From Bacteroidota bacterium (GTDB lineage Bacteria > Bacteroidota > Bacteroidia > Bacteroidales > UBA10428): a DNA stretch of 64,000 nt. The position numbers and the translations under genes were made by a program. The stretch spans positions 124,001 to 188,000 of the forward strand of contig JAEZZA010000034.1 of assembly GCA_023442525.1 (NCBI GenBank). The letters run 5' to 3'. Below, piece by piece: positions 17,698 through 26,633 of the stretch (positions within the stretch are counted from its first letter, which is position 1; every line of letters starts with the position of its first letter). The notes under the pieces are model-generated. The model saw only the letters and a program-made list of their open reading frames with translations, was not told the origin of the DNA and made no database searches.

Positions 17698-17774
17698 CAA
17701 ATGTATACTATAAAAATTAATTAACTACTACAAATATAGTTAAAATTTCATAATAAAATAGTATAAATATGCTA
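17698..17774 (-). promoter_or_regulatory. BlaI-type operator dyads and promoter boxes
   Basis: TTAACTA-N9-TAGTTAA is a perfect dyad at 17721-17743. Inside it lies ACTAC-AAAT-ATAGT (17727-17740), close to the known BlaI site pattern. A second imperfect dyad, TAGTATAAATATGCTA, is at 17759-17774. Minus-strand -7 boxes TATATTTG (17738-17731, inside the dyad) and TACATTTG (17705-17698) both match TAnnTTTG. A repressor bound at the dyad would block the blaI-M56 promoter (inference). Confidence 0.6.
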
Positions 17775-17865
17775 CCTACCGAATTCCTAACTCCACTTTC
17801 TAAATTTGGAAATAGTTATCAATAGCCAGATATAGGACCTTCTATCTAATGTATAAGTATTCATG

Positions 17866-17886
17866 TACCACCCCGACGGGGTGGTA
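17866..17886. repeat. GC-rich palindrome, REP-like
   Basis: TACCACCCC, loop GAC, GGGGTGGTA form a perfect 9-bp stem in otherwise AT-rich intergenic DNA. No T run follows on either strand. It stands between two divergent genes, where a terminator is not expected. The rest of the 17775-18021 gap shows no gene. Confidence 0.5.
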
Positions 17887-18021
17887 TAAATCACACAAAA
17901 TCAACCTATTACAGCCGACAGTTTTTTAGATGCAAATTTTTAGTTTAGATATTGTAACAGGGTGGAGGATAAAACATTAATTTTAGCGATCAATGCGAAT
18001 AAACCTCTAAACAATAATGAT

Positions 18022-19137
18022 ATGAAAAAAACTTTGCTTGTTGTTTTATCTGTATTAGTGCTTTTATCGGGTTGTAAGCCCAGGCCGGAAGTGAAAAAAG
18101 AGAATTTTACCCGCGAAGGCTGGGGACAGGTTGATGGTATGAATGTGGAACTAATCACAATGAAGAATTCCAACGGAATGACTGTTAAGGTTACCAACTA
18201 TGGCGCCATCATCACTCATATTCTGGTTCCGGATAAAAATGATAGTATCGGTAATGTAGTTCTTGGTTTCGATAACCTCGAACAATACAAGGGTGAACAT
18301 CCTAATTTCGGCGCTTTTATTGGTCGCTACGGCAACCGCATCGGCGGCGCCAAATTTAAGCTCAATGATACGGTTTATACTCTTGCTGCAAACGATGGTA
18401 ATAACTCACTTCATGGTGGACTTAAGGGATACGGCCGACAGGTATACAAAATTGATACACTGTATGGTATAGGCGATTCCACCGTTGTGAAATTGTCTCG
18501 AACCAGTCCCCACATGGAAGAAGGATACCCCGGCAATCTTACCGTTGTCCTTACCTATATTCTGACTCCCGAAAACGAGATCGTTATGGAATATGAAGCT
18601 GAAACTGACCGGCCTACTGTCGTCAATCTTACCAACCACAGCTATTTTAACCTTAACGGAGGAAAAGATAACGTCCTTGGTCACGAACTCACACTGTTTG
18701 CTGATTTTGTAACTCCAACCGACAATCAACTTATACCTACCGGAAAATTAGATCCTGTTACCGGAACTCCGTTCGATTTTACCACACCTCATACAATCGG
18801 CGAACGTATCGATCAGATTCGCGGTGGATATGACATTAACTATAAGTTAAGAAATAACGCCGGTGAATGGGTAAAGGTAGCCGAAGTGTATGAACCAACT
18901 ACCGGCAGACTGATGGAAGTATTTACAACTGAACCTGGAGTTCAATTCTATAGTGGGAATTTTCTGAACGGATTCTTAAAAGGAATTGACGGTGTGGTTT
19001 ATAACAGACATTATGGATTTTGCCTCGAAACTCAGCATTTTCCTGATTCACCCAATAAACCCGATTTTCCATCAACGGTTCTTAACCCCGGAGAAAAATA
19101 CACACAGAAAACGGTGTATAAGTTCTCAGTTAGATAA
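18022..19137 (+). CDS. Aldose 1-epimerase (galactose mutarotase), lipoprotein form
   Basis: This enzyme interconverts alpha and beta anomers of aldoses such as galactose or glucose. The 371-aa product starts MKKTLLVVLSVLVLLSGC, a lipoprotein signal with Cys at about residue 19, so it should sit in the periplasm or outer membrane. Family motifs follow: VTNYGAIITHILVPDK, GAFIGRYGNRIGGAKF, the NNSLHGG histidine, VNLTNHSYFNLNG with the catalytic His, and LETQHFPDSPN with the catalytic Glu. I set the start at 18022 rather than an in-frame upstream ATG at 17962 because only the former gives a signal peptide at the N-terminus. No neighbouring sugar gene is in the same operon; a SusC/SusD locus begins 0.5 kb downstream. 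Confidence 0.93.
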   Translation: MKKTLLVVLSVLVLLSGCKPRPEVKKENFTREGWGQVDGMNVELITMKNSNGMTVKVTNYGAIITHILVPDKNDSIGNVVLGFDNLEQYKGEHPNFGAFIGRYGNRIGGAKFKLNDTVYTLAANDGNNSLHGGLKGYGRQVYKIDTLYGIGDSTVVKLSRTSPHMEEGYPGNLTVVLTYILTPENEIVMEYEAETDRPTVVNLTNHSYFNLNGGKDNVLGHELTLFADFVTPTDNQLIPTGKLDPVTGTPFDFTTPHTIGERIDQIRGGYDINYKLRNNAGEWVKVAEVYEPTTGRLMEVFTTEPGVQFYSGNFLNGFLKGIDGVVYNRHYGFCLETQHFPDSPNKPDFPSTVLNPGEKYTQKTVYKFSVR

Positions 19138-19236
19138 ATAAAGGGGTATGGGTGGTGATTTTTAAACACGAAGAACCTTTAGATCACAAAGGAAATACAA
19201 TAGGCAAGGGTTTTGCGGTGTGGAGAGCAGTACCTG

Positions 19237-19329
19237 TCAGGATGATCGGGGAACTACTTCATATCGTAACGCCTCTGCCGGATTCATTTTAGCAGCGCGG
19301 TAGGTTTGCCATGAAATTGTGCAAGGCAC
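19237..19329 (-). pseudogene. C-terminal remnant of a MacB/FtsX-like ABC permease
   Basis: The minus strand encodes about 30 residues ending at a TGA (19239-19237). They include ISWQTYRAAKMNPAEALRYE, the hallmark C-terminal end of MacB-type ABC permeases (x.RAA.LNP.EALR.E). No upstream part of the gene is present. The remnant abuts the histidine-kinase remnant on the other strand. Confidence 0.6.
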
Positions 19330-19330
19330 C

Positions 19331-19411
19331 GTTATCGGATTAAGTCTATCACGTCAGATCATGAACCTTCATGGTGGAAGTATTTTTGTCAATTCAAATA
19401 GGATAAAATAA
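19331..19411 (+). pseudogene. C-terminal remnant of a histidine kinase (HATPase G-box)
   Basis: The plus strand encodes IGLSLSRQIMNLHGGSIFVN and then a stop at 19409-19411. GLSLSRQIM.LHGGSI is the G2 box and last strand of HATPase domains in sensor kinases. The rest of the kinase is absent. The remaining intergenic sequence (19138-19236 and 19412-19530) shows no other readable gene. Confidence 0.6.
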
Positions 19412-19530
19412 ATTTCACACTGAGTTTTCCAAATGTTTGATATATAAAATCCCGGTTTTCGTCGAGTTCTCTCAATTTGACAGAGGAAAGTCATGTTTAT
19501 TATTTCTGGTTTATTCTATATTTGGCCACT

Positions 19531-20094
19531 ATGTCCGTGGTTGAGGATTGCAATTTGTTAGAGAAAATAAAAGAGGACAATCATCAGGCACTTGAGGTAA
19601 TTTTTCTGAAATATTACTCTGTCCTTTGTGCATACGCCAATAGTGTTTTAGGCGATAAGCAGGCTAGTGAGGATATTGTGCAGGGTCTCTTCGTTAAGTT
19701 ATGGGATAACCGGAAAAATTTTACTATTACGGTTTCCCTAAAGGCATATCTATATCGTACCACTTTGAATCTATGCATTAATTACCTGCAAAAACAAAAG
19801 GTGCGCGAAAACTATTCACTGAGTCAACAGGCAGTTAATGAACTGGAATTGGCCTTTACGGGTGATTATCCGGCTGCAAATCTTCTTTTACGCGAAATGG
19901 GCGATAAATTCAGGGAATCTGTCAGGGCATTGCCTGAACAATGCCGGCAGGTGTTTATGATGATCCGGATTTACGGTAACTCCTATCAGGAGGTGGCTCA
20001 AAAGCTGAATATTTCAGTTAATACCGTTAAGACGCAAATGCAGAGGTCGATGGAGAAGTTAAGGAAGATGTTAAAAGATTATTTCCCTAATTAA
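19531..20094 (+). CDS. ECF sigma-70 family RNA polymerase sigma factor
   Basis: This 187-aa sigma factor has region 2 (LKYYSVLCAYANSVLGDKQA, then ASEDIVQGLFVKLWDN) and region 4 with the helix-turn-helix GNSYQEVAQKLNISVNTVKT. It belongs to the FecI-like ECF group that Bacteroidota pair with FecR anti-sigma factors and STN-domain SusC receptors, as found here in order. I chose the ATG at 19531 because the residues before it (from 19477) do not resemble the family. It should direct transcription of the SusC/SusD genes at 21346-27452 when substrate is sensed. Confidence 0.93.
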   Translation: MSVVEDCNLLEKIKEDNHQALEVIFLKYYSVLCAYANSVLGDKQASEDIVQGLFVKLWDNRKNFTITVSLKAYLYRTTLNLCINYLQKQKVRENYSLSQQAVNELELAFTGDYPAANLLLREMGDKFRESVRALPEQCRQVFMMIRIYGNSYQEVAQKLNISVNTVKTQMQRSMEKLRKMLKDYFPN

Positions 20095-20109
20095 ATTTTT
20101 AAGCTTGTC

Positions 20110-20125
20110 ACCCTTTCGGGTTTTT
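20110..20125 (+). terminator. Weak terminator/attenuator between sigma and anti-sigma genes
   Basis: ACCC-TTTC-GGGT (20110-20121), followed by a T run to 20125, forms a short tetraloop hairpin with U tract in the 63-bp gap between the ECF and FecR genes. Four base pairs are weak, so partial read-through is likely. Confidence 0.35.
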
Positions 20126-20157
20126 GAACTGTCATAATACAGAGATAAACCCGGGAT

Positions 20158-21192
20158 ATGCATATTGATATTTACGATCTGGTAATCAGATCTTTTAGAA
20201 AAGAACTTACCCCCGCTGAGGCCGGGCTGCTGAATCGATGGATTACAGAGTCGCCAGCTAATCAGCGTGAATACAATGAGATATGCGATATCTGGCTCGC
20301 ATCTGCCGAATACTTACAGGAGGAAAATATACACAATGAATTTGATGCTTTTGCTGCTCTCCTAAAATTAAGGGAAACCATTAAACTGAATGACAAACCA
20401 AAAGCGAGGCTCATAAAAAGAGTTTTGCAATACGCCGCGATGATTATCGTGCTTATTGCAACAGGAATATCCGGATATTTTTTGAGAAAGCCCGATAAGC
20501 CTGTTCAGGCGGATATAATGAGGATTGAGTCACCCATCGGTTCGCGCACACAAATCATGCTTTCCGATGGTACCCGTGTCTGGCTCAATGGTGGAAGTGT
20601 TATGGAGGTCAGCGATGATTTCAGCAAAACAAACCGGGATGTAATTATAAGCGGAGAAGGTTATTTTGATGTCATGCCGGGTAATCAATTTCCATTCATA
20701 GTTAAAACAACCGACGTGATGGTAACTGTGCTGGGAACGGCTTTCAATATCAATGCTTATTCCGGTGCCGGGATTATTGAAACCACATTGGAAAGAGGAT
20801 CTCTGCGAATTGAAAAGATAAATGACAAGGGTAAAACCTCAATGATTGTTTTGAAGCCTAACGAAACAGCAGTATATAATAAGGTACAGGGTGGATTCCG
20901 TAAAGCAGAAATTGTGAAGCCTGAATTGTACACCTCATGGAAAGATAACAAACTGGTATTTCGTAACGAATCGTTCGAAGATCTGTCATTAAAACTCGAG
21001 CGATGGTACGGGGTAGATATTATCATTGAAGATTCGGCTATTGGAAAATTCCACTTCAATGGAACCTTTGAAAAAGAAAACATAAGGGAAGTTCTCGACA
21101 TCATCGGACATACAATCCCTGTGAGATACACAATCAATCACGATGTCATACGAATCCGAATGGATAAAAATACCCTGGGAACAGGAACCTAA
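20158..21192 (+). CDS. FecR family anti-sigma factor
   Basis: The 344-aa protein has an N-terminal cytoplasmic anti-sigma domain (1-95; LTPAEAGLLNRWITESPANQREY). One transmembrane helix follows (AAMIIVLIATGISGYFL, about 97-115), then a periplasmic FecR domain (SPIGSRTQIMLSDGTRVWLNGGS, VLGTAFNINAY) and the C-terminal STN-contacting domain (RWYGVDIIIED, FHFNGTFEKENIREVLDII). In the known FecIRA scheme it receives the signal from the STN domain of the loaded outer-membrane receptor and releases or activates the sigma factor. It lies between its ECF partner and an STN-bearing SusC, so the full signalling chain is present. Confidence 0.95.
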   Translation: MHIDIYDLVIRSFRKELTPAEAGLLNRWITESPANQREYNEICDIWLASAEYLQEENIHNEFDAFAALLKLRETIKLNDKPKARLIKRVLQYAAMIIVLIATGISGYFLRKPDKPVQADIMRIESPIGSRTQIMLSDGTRVWLNGGSVMEVSDDFSKTNRDVIISGEGYFDVMPGNQFPFIVKTTDVMVTVLGTAFNINAYSGAGIIETTLERGSLRIEKINDKGKTSMIVLKPNETAVYNKVQGGFRKAEIVKPELYTSWKDNKLVFRNESFEDLSLKLERWYGVDIIIEDSAIGKFHFNGTFEKENIREVLDIIGHTIPVRYTINHDVIRIRMDKNTLGTGT

Positions 21193-21253
21193 ACTAACTT
21201 ATTACTAATCAACTAAACCAATTGCCTATGATTTAACAGATAAAAGACGATAA

Positions 21254-21310
21254 GAAACCGGAGAATATTGCTATCCGCCGGTTTCAATTACTTCCGATTG
21301 CCGTCGGAAG
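21254..21310 (+). other. Tandem hairpins in the leader of the first susC
   Basis: Two stems lie between the anti-sigma gene and SusC: GAAACCGG/CCGGTTTC (21254-21261 and 21278-21285, 16-nt loop) and CTTCCGA/TCGGAAG (21291-21297 and 21304-21310, 6-nt loop). Neither is followed by a run of Ts. They may stabilise or process the SusC mRNA. Confidence 0.45.
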
Positions 21311-21345
21311 GATTTTAAGAATAATTTAAAAATCAAATCTAAGTT

Positions 21346-24300
21346 ATGAAAAAAAAATTTTCAGGTTACTCCTTTGCCAAACGGAGTTTAACCAGGCTAC
21401 TATTAATAATTAATGTATTCTCGCTTGTTTTTCTCTTTCCCTTGAACAGCAATGCTTCAGTTTATTCTGAATCGTTGCGTCTCAGTATTTCCATGGAGAA
21501 TGTTTCCGTTCGCGAAGTATTGGATGAGGTTGAAAAGGTTTCTGAATTCAAGTTCTTTTATCTTGATGAACAGATTGACGTGAACCGTAAGGTTGATGTG
21601 AATTTTACCGATGAGAATGTAGACAGAATTCTTGCAGCTTTATTTGATGGCAGGAATGTACAGTACAAAGTGTTCGAAAATAACCTGATTGTTCTTACTC
21701 CCGTAGTAAGCAGTAAAAGTACCGCAAGTGCACAACAGCGGAAAGTAGCCGGTAAGGTTACAGATTGGGCTACAGGCGAACCTTTGATTGGTGTGAATGT
21801 ACTTATTGAAGGAACACAGACTGGCGCTGTAACCGATTTCGAAGGAAATTACAGCCTGAATATTGCTGACGAAAGCGCTACTCTTGTTTTTTCATATATT
21901 GGATATATTTCACAAAGAATCGCTGTGGCAGGTCAGAGCGTAATCAACGTTGCACTGGAATCTGACGTAACCAGTCTCGAAGAAGTTGTTGTAATTGGTT
22001 ATGGTGTTCAGAAGAAGGCTCTGATTACCGGTGCCAATCTCAATGTAAAGGGCGATCAGATTGCCACACTGAATACATCAACAGCAATGGAAGCACTTCA
22101 GGGTATAGCTCCCGGTGTTAGTGTTGCCAGAAACAGCGGTCAGCCCGGTGCAGGTACCAAGATTACCATCAGAGGACTCGGTACAATAGGTGATTCTTCT
22201 CCTCTTTATATTGTTGATGGAGTTTCGGTTGGAAATATCGACTACCTCAGTTCCTCTGACATTGAATCGATTGACGTTCTGAAGGATGCAGCTTCATCAG
22301 CCATTTACGGATCAAGAGCTGCAAACGGAGTTATTCTGGTTACCACCAAAAAAGGAACCAGAGGATCGAAGCCTGTAATTAATTTCGATACCTATTATGG
22401 ATGGCAGAATATTTACAAGAAGCTTCCCGCACTGAATGCACAGGAGTATATGGCCATTATGGACGAAGGTAAGGTAAATGACGGCCTGGCTCCTAATGAT
22501 TGGCAAACGGTATTGCAAAACAATTCCTATCTGAATTCGAATTTCCCGAATAACCTTGGGACTCAGTTAGGAGAATACGTATGGGATAAACTGCAATCGG
22601 GCTGGAAGGGCACCGACTGGGTTGATGAAATTTCAACTCCTAATGCTCCCGTTAAGAATTATTCTTTGAATATTAATGGTTCAGGTCAGGATATGGTGTA
22701 TGCAATGGGTCTGTCATACCTCGATCAGACCGGTATCCTGGGAGGTGATCTGATAGGTGCAGGTTACAAAAGGTTAACTGCTCGTCTGAATACCGAGTTT
22801 GTCCTGGCAAAGACCGGAGGGAGAGATCTCCTAACCGTAGGAGAAAATTTCACTTTTACAAACAGCCGCAACAAATCGGTGGGTACCGGAAACATTTACT
22901 GGAACGTGCTGCATGATGCGCTGATAACCAATCCGCTTCTTCCAACCGACTGGGATTTGACACCCAATGCCAATGGATTCACTCCCACACTTGAAGGTGT
23001 TTCTCTTGGTCAGCACGATCCCCGTGCTATTCTGTTCCATCGCCACAATTACCAGTGGGGAAAAGGAAACACGGCTATAGGTAATGCTTACCTGGTGTTT
23101 GAACCTATTGAACGACTGAAATTCAGATCGTCATTTGGTATTGATGGATGGTTTGGTAATTCTCGTAGCTGGACTCCGTTATATAAGCTGGCAACCCAGT
23201 ATAATAATGTGAATGATGCAACTCAGCAGGATATGTACCAGGGAGTTAACTATACCTGGACCAATACCCTTAGTTATGATTTTACAATAGGATCACACAA
23301 GGTGAATCTGCTGGCTGGTACTGAAGTTCTGGAAAACGTACTTAATACAAACATAGGTGGCTGGAAAGCCCGGACAATATTTGGTAGTCCCAATTATGCT
23401 TATCTGGATAACGTAACTCCTGAAAGTATCAGCGATATTAATACATGGGGTCGCGACGGTGCAGCACAGGGCGGAGGATTGCTTTCCTATATCGGACGTG
23501 CTTCTTATAACTTCCGTGAAAAATACATGGTTGATGTGACATTCCGTGCTGACGGATCATCCAACTTTGCCAAAGGAAAAAGATGGGGTTATTTCCCCTC
23601 AGTATCAGCAGGCTGGATCTTTACCGAAGAAGGATTCATGGATAACATCACTTCTGTGATGAACTTCGGTAAGCTTCGTGCAAGCTGGGGTCAGAATGGT
23701 AACCAAAGAATTCCCAACTTCATATATACATCAAATATTGAGTACCTGTCACAGGGATATTATTTCGGACCCAATAAATTGGTTTCTTCACCTACAGCTA
23801 TACCTCAGAATGTTCCGAATCCCGATGTTACATGGGAAACATCAGAGCAATTGAACATTGGTCTTGATTCACGTTTCTTCAGCTCGAAACTGGGATTGTC
23901 ATTCGACTGGTATAAGAAGACCACCAAAGACTGGCTGGTTACCGCACCTATTCTGGGAACTGCCGGTGCTGCCGCACCTTTTATAAACGGTGGAGATATT
24001 GAAAATAAGGGTGTTGAACTTAATATTAACTGGAAAGATCAGATTGGCGACTTTATTTATGGTGCTACTTTCAACTATAGTTCCAACAAGAATAAAGTTA
24101 CCCGTCTTGCCAATGCCGAAGGAATAATCAACGGATCACAGCATGTACTTTCGCAATCAACTGCAGCTGTTACCCGTGTTGAAGTTGGCAAACCTATTGG
24201 TTTCTTCTACGGATATAAAACCGACGGACTGCTCCAGAATGAAGCTGATGTTCAGGCCTATGTGGGTCCCGAGGGCAATCCTTATTTTGAAGACCAACGT

Positions 24301-24873
24301 CCGGGCGACGTTAAGTTCGTCGATCAGGACAAAAATGGTGTAATTGACGATGACGACAAGGTAATGCTTGGAAGTCCTTTACCCGACTTTGAGTTAGGTT
24401 TTCAGCTCAATGCCGAATATAAAGGTATATATGCCATGGCTACTCTTACCGGTGAATTTGGTATGCAGATTATGCAGTCATACAGGTCGTTTGCCGACAA
24501 TTTTACACAGAATTACACCACACAGATATTCGGACGCTGGCATGGAGAAGGAACTTCCGACAGGATTCCAAGGTTAAGTTCATCATCGCACCGTAATACT
24601 AACTACATATCAGATATTTATATGCACGATGCCAATTATTTAAGAATCAGCAATCTGGTTGTAGGATACAAGTTTGATAAATTATTAAGCACTAAGAAAT
24701 GGATAAAAGGCGGATCAGTTTATGCATCAGTAAGTAACCTATATACTTTCACTAAGTATGATGGTATGGATCCTGATGTATCTTATGGTCCTGAAGATTG
24801 GTCATCAGGTATCGATCTTGGACTTTATCCATTACCAAGAACAGTTATGGTTGGTCTGAGTATAGTATTCTAA
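21346..24873 (+). CDS. SusC/RagA-type TonB-dependent receptor with STN signalling domain
   Basis: This 1175-aa outer-membrane importer has, in order, a signal peptide (LLLIINVFSLVFLFPLNSNA, to about 37) and an STN domain (about 45-115; LRLSISMENVSVREVLDEV). A carboxypeptidase-regulatory-like domain follows (about 131-215; VAGKVTDWATGEPLIGVNVL), then the TonB box/plug (EEVVVIGYGVQKK; ALQGIAPGVSVARNSGQPGA; DVLKDAASSAIYGSRAANGV) and a 22-strand barrel ending in MVGLSIVF. SusC pumps carry oligosaccharides or peptides captured by SusD across the outer membrane using TonB energy. The STN domain ties it to the upstream FecR/ECF pair. The substrate cannot be read; the locus contains no glycoside hydrolase. 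Confidence 0.96.
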   Translation: MKKKFSGYSFAKRSLTRLLLIINVFSLVFLFPLNSNASVYSESLRLSISMENVSVREVLDEVEKVSEFKFFYLDEQIDVNRKVDVNFTDENVDRILAALFDGRNVQYKVFENNLIVLTPVVSSKSTASAQQRKVAGKVTDWATGEPLIGVNVLIEGTQTGAVTDFEGNYSLNIADESATLVFSYIGYISQRIAVAGQSVINVALESDVTSLEEVVVIGYGVQKKALITGANLNVKGDQIATLNTSTAMEALQGIAPGVSVARNSGQPGAGTKITIRGLGTIGDSSPLYIVDGVSVGNIDYLSSSDIESIDVLKDAASSAIYGSRAANGVILVTTKKGTRGSKPVINFDTYYGWQNIYKKLPALNAQEYMAIMDEGKVNDGLAPNDWQTVLQNNSYLNSNFPNNLGTQLGEYVWDKLQSGWKGTDWVDEISTPNAPVKNYSLNINGSGQDMVYAMGLSYLDQTGILGGDLIGAGYKRLTARLNTEFVLAKTGGRDLLTVGENFTFTNSRNKSVGTGNIYWNVLHDALITNPLLPTDWDLTPNANGFTPTLEGVSLGQHDPRAILFHRHNYQWGKGNTAIGNAYLVFEPIERLKFRSSFGIDGWFGNSRSWTPLYKLATQYNNVNDATQQDMYQGVNYTWTNTLSYDFTIGSHKVNLLAGTEVLENVLNTNIGGWKARTIFGSPNYAYLDNVTPESISDINTWGRDGAAQGGGLLSYIGRASYNFREKYMVDVTFRADGSSNFAKGKRWGYFPSVSAGWIFTEEGFMDNITSVMNFGKLRASWGQNGNQRIPNFIYTSNIEYLSQGYYFGPNKLVSSPTAIPQNVPNPDVTWETSEQLNIGLDSRFFSSKLGLSFDWYKKTTKDWLVTAPILGTAGAAAPFINGGDIENKGVELNINWKDQIGDFIYGATFNYSSNKNKVTRLANAEGIINGSQHVLSQSTAAVTRVEVGKPIGFFYGYKTDGLLQNEADVQAYVGPEGNPYFEDQRPGDVKFVDQDKNGVIDDDDKVMLGSPLPDFELGFQLNAEYKGIYAMATLTGEFGMQIMQSYRSFADNFTQNYTTQIFGRWHGEGTSDRIPRLSSSSHRNTNYISDIYMHDANYLRISNLVVGYKFDKLLSTKKWIKGGSVYASVSNLYTFTKYDGMDPDVSYGPEDWSSGIDLGLYPLPRTVMVGLSIVF

Positions 24874-24877
24874 TAAT

Positions 24878-26602
24878 ATGGTTATGATGAAAAAAATCTC
24901 TTTAATGATAATAACCGCTACTGCCTTGTTATTTGGTAGTTGCGAAGACATGCTTGATACAAGGAATCTGTATCAGAAAGATCTTGGAAACTTTTACAGA
25001 ACTCCGACCGATATCACTGAAGCCATGGGCGGAGTATACAATGCTCTTTATGTAGGTGGTGCACACAGCGAAGAACATATTGCTGCCAATTTGTTGTCGG
25101 ACGTGATGCTTGGCGGTGGCGGACCTGATGACATCAGCGCAAAAAACGTTGACCGCTTCCAGGACCCCGCGGAGGATACCTATAGTTCTCTGTGGAAAGA
25201 AACCTATAACGGAGTTTACAGGGCGAATGCCATTATTGAAGCTGTTGCCAATGCCGATTATTCTGCCTTTTTCAATACAGCCGAAGAAGCAGAAAATTTT
25301 AAGAATACAGCTTTAGGTGAAGCGTATTTTATGCGTGGATTTTTCCTGTACAGGGCTGCCAGATTCTTTGGCGGTATGCCACTGATTATTCGTACAGATT
25401 CGCCCCGTGATTTGCCAAGAGCTTCATTTACTGAAACTTTTGCTCAGATAGCTCTTGATTTTCTGATGGCTGCTGAAACTCTGCCGGCAATTGATCCGCT
25501 TGCGGTACCGGAAGAAGAATATGGTCATACCAACCGCTGGGTCGCGAAAGCTTACCTGGCACGCACCTACCTGTTTTATACAGGTTATATGACCAACATT
25601 GAAAAACAGCCTACAACTGAATTACCTCTTGCAGATGGATCATCTCTTTCCAAAGCTGCTGTTATTGAGCATATAGAGGATATTATTGAACTGAATAAGT
25701 ACGAACTGACTCCTGATTTCAGAAATCTGTGGCCGTATGCACAGGTAAATGAAACAGCAGGTACCACCGTGCTTCCCTGGGCTGAAAACGAAGGTCTGAA
25801 ATGGGTTGGCCAGGATGGTCCCAAAGCATCTATTGGAACAGGAAACAAAGAAGTTATGTTTGCACAGAGGTTTGCATTTGGTAACTGGGGTTGGACTGAT
25901 GGACAGAAATACAGCAATCGCACACCGCTCTTCTTCGGCATCAGGGGTAATTCCATGATTCCATTTGCTGAAGGCTGGGGTTGGGGACCTGTTCACAGCA
26001 CATTCTTTAACAGCTGGTCAGACGATGATCCGAGGAAACAGGGTTCGGTGCTTGTTATGGGCGATGCCGATCAGGGAACCGGTGGATATCAGTCGAACAA
26101 GGGCGACCATGAAACCGGATTGTTCAATAAGAAATACACCAACCTTCAGATCCAAATAGGTGAAGAGAAACGCGGTCTGTTCACATTCCTCTACGGAAAC
26201 ACACTTAACGATATGCAGTTGTGGACAGCTCAGGATTTTTATTACCTGAGGTATGCCGATGTTCTGCTGATGCATTCCGAATTAACCGAAACTGCCGACG
26301 GCATGAACGTTGTCAGAGCCAGAGCAGGTCTGGATCCTGTGGAGTACACTCTCGACAATCTTAAGCAGGAGCGTTTACATGAATTGGCATTTGAAGGTTT
26401 AAGATGGTTCGACCTGGTAAGATGGGGTGATGTGGAAAATCCTGAGAATAACTTTTTCTCCAAAACGATTGATGTAATGAATTCAGGCGTTGCAGGCACC
26501 TATTCAGTTACTTATCGTCCGGAAACAAAAGGACTTCTTCCTATTCCTGAATCTGAAATCCGCCTTTCAAACGGCGCTTATGTTCAGAATCCGGGTTGGT
26601 AA
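24878..26602 (+). CDS. RagB/SusD-family nutrient-binding lipoprotein
   Basis: The 574-aa protein starts with a lipoprotein signal (MIITATALLFGSC, Cys near 22). The SusD pattern follows: FYRTPTDITEAMGGVYNALY, a TPR-rich core (LGEAYFMRGFFLYRAARFFGGMP, with the common ...R...Y...FGG.P block) and the C-terminal LHELAFEGLRWFDLVRWG and YRPETKGLLPIPESEI motifs. SusD forms the lid of the SusC transporter and holds the ligand on the cell surface. It begins 4 bp after SusC; in-frame ATGs at 24884 and 24887 are alternative starts. Confidence 0.96.
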   Translation: MVMMKKISLMIITATALLFGSCEDMLDTRNLYQKDLGNFYRTPTDITEAMGGVYNALYVGGAHSEEHIAANLLSDVMLGGGGPDDISAKNVDRFQDPAEDTYSSLWKETYNGVYRANAIIEAVANADYSAFFNTAEEAENFKNTALGEAYFMRGFFLYRAARFFGGMPLIIRTDSPRDLPRASFTETFAQIALDFLMAAETLPAIDPLAVPEEEYGHTNRWVAKAYLARTYLFYTGYMTNIEKQPTTELPLADGSSLSKAAVIEHIEDIIELNKYELTPDFRNLWPYAQVNETAGTTVLPWAENEGLKWVGQDGPKASIGTGNKEVMFAQRFAFGNWGWTDGQKYSNRTPLFFGIRGNSMIPFAEGWGWGPVHSTFFNSWSDDDPRKQGSVLVMGDADQGTGGYQSNKGDHETGLFNKKYTNLQIQIGEEKRGLFTFLYGNTLNDMQLWTAQDFYYLRYADVLLMHSELTETADGMNVVRARAGLDPVEYTLDNLKQERLHELAFEGLRWFDLVRWGDVENPENNFFSKTIDVMNSGVAGTYSVTYRPETKGLLPIPESEIRLSNGAYVQNPGW

Positions 26603-26633
26603 CCTATTAATTAAAATATTAAAGTTATTACTT

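Noticed and set aside
17962..18021. Upstream in-frame extension of the aldose 1-epimerase
   Set aside because: It would put 20 polar residues before a lipoprotein signal peptide, which must be N-terminal.
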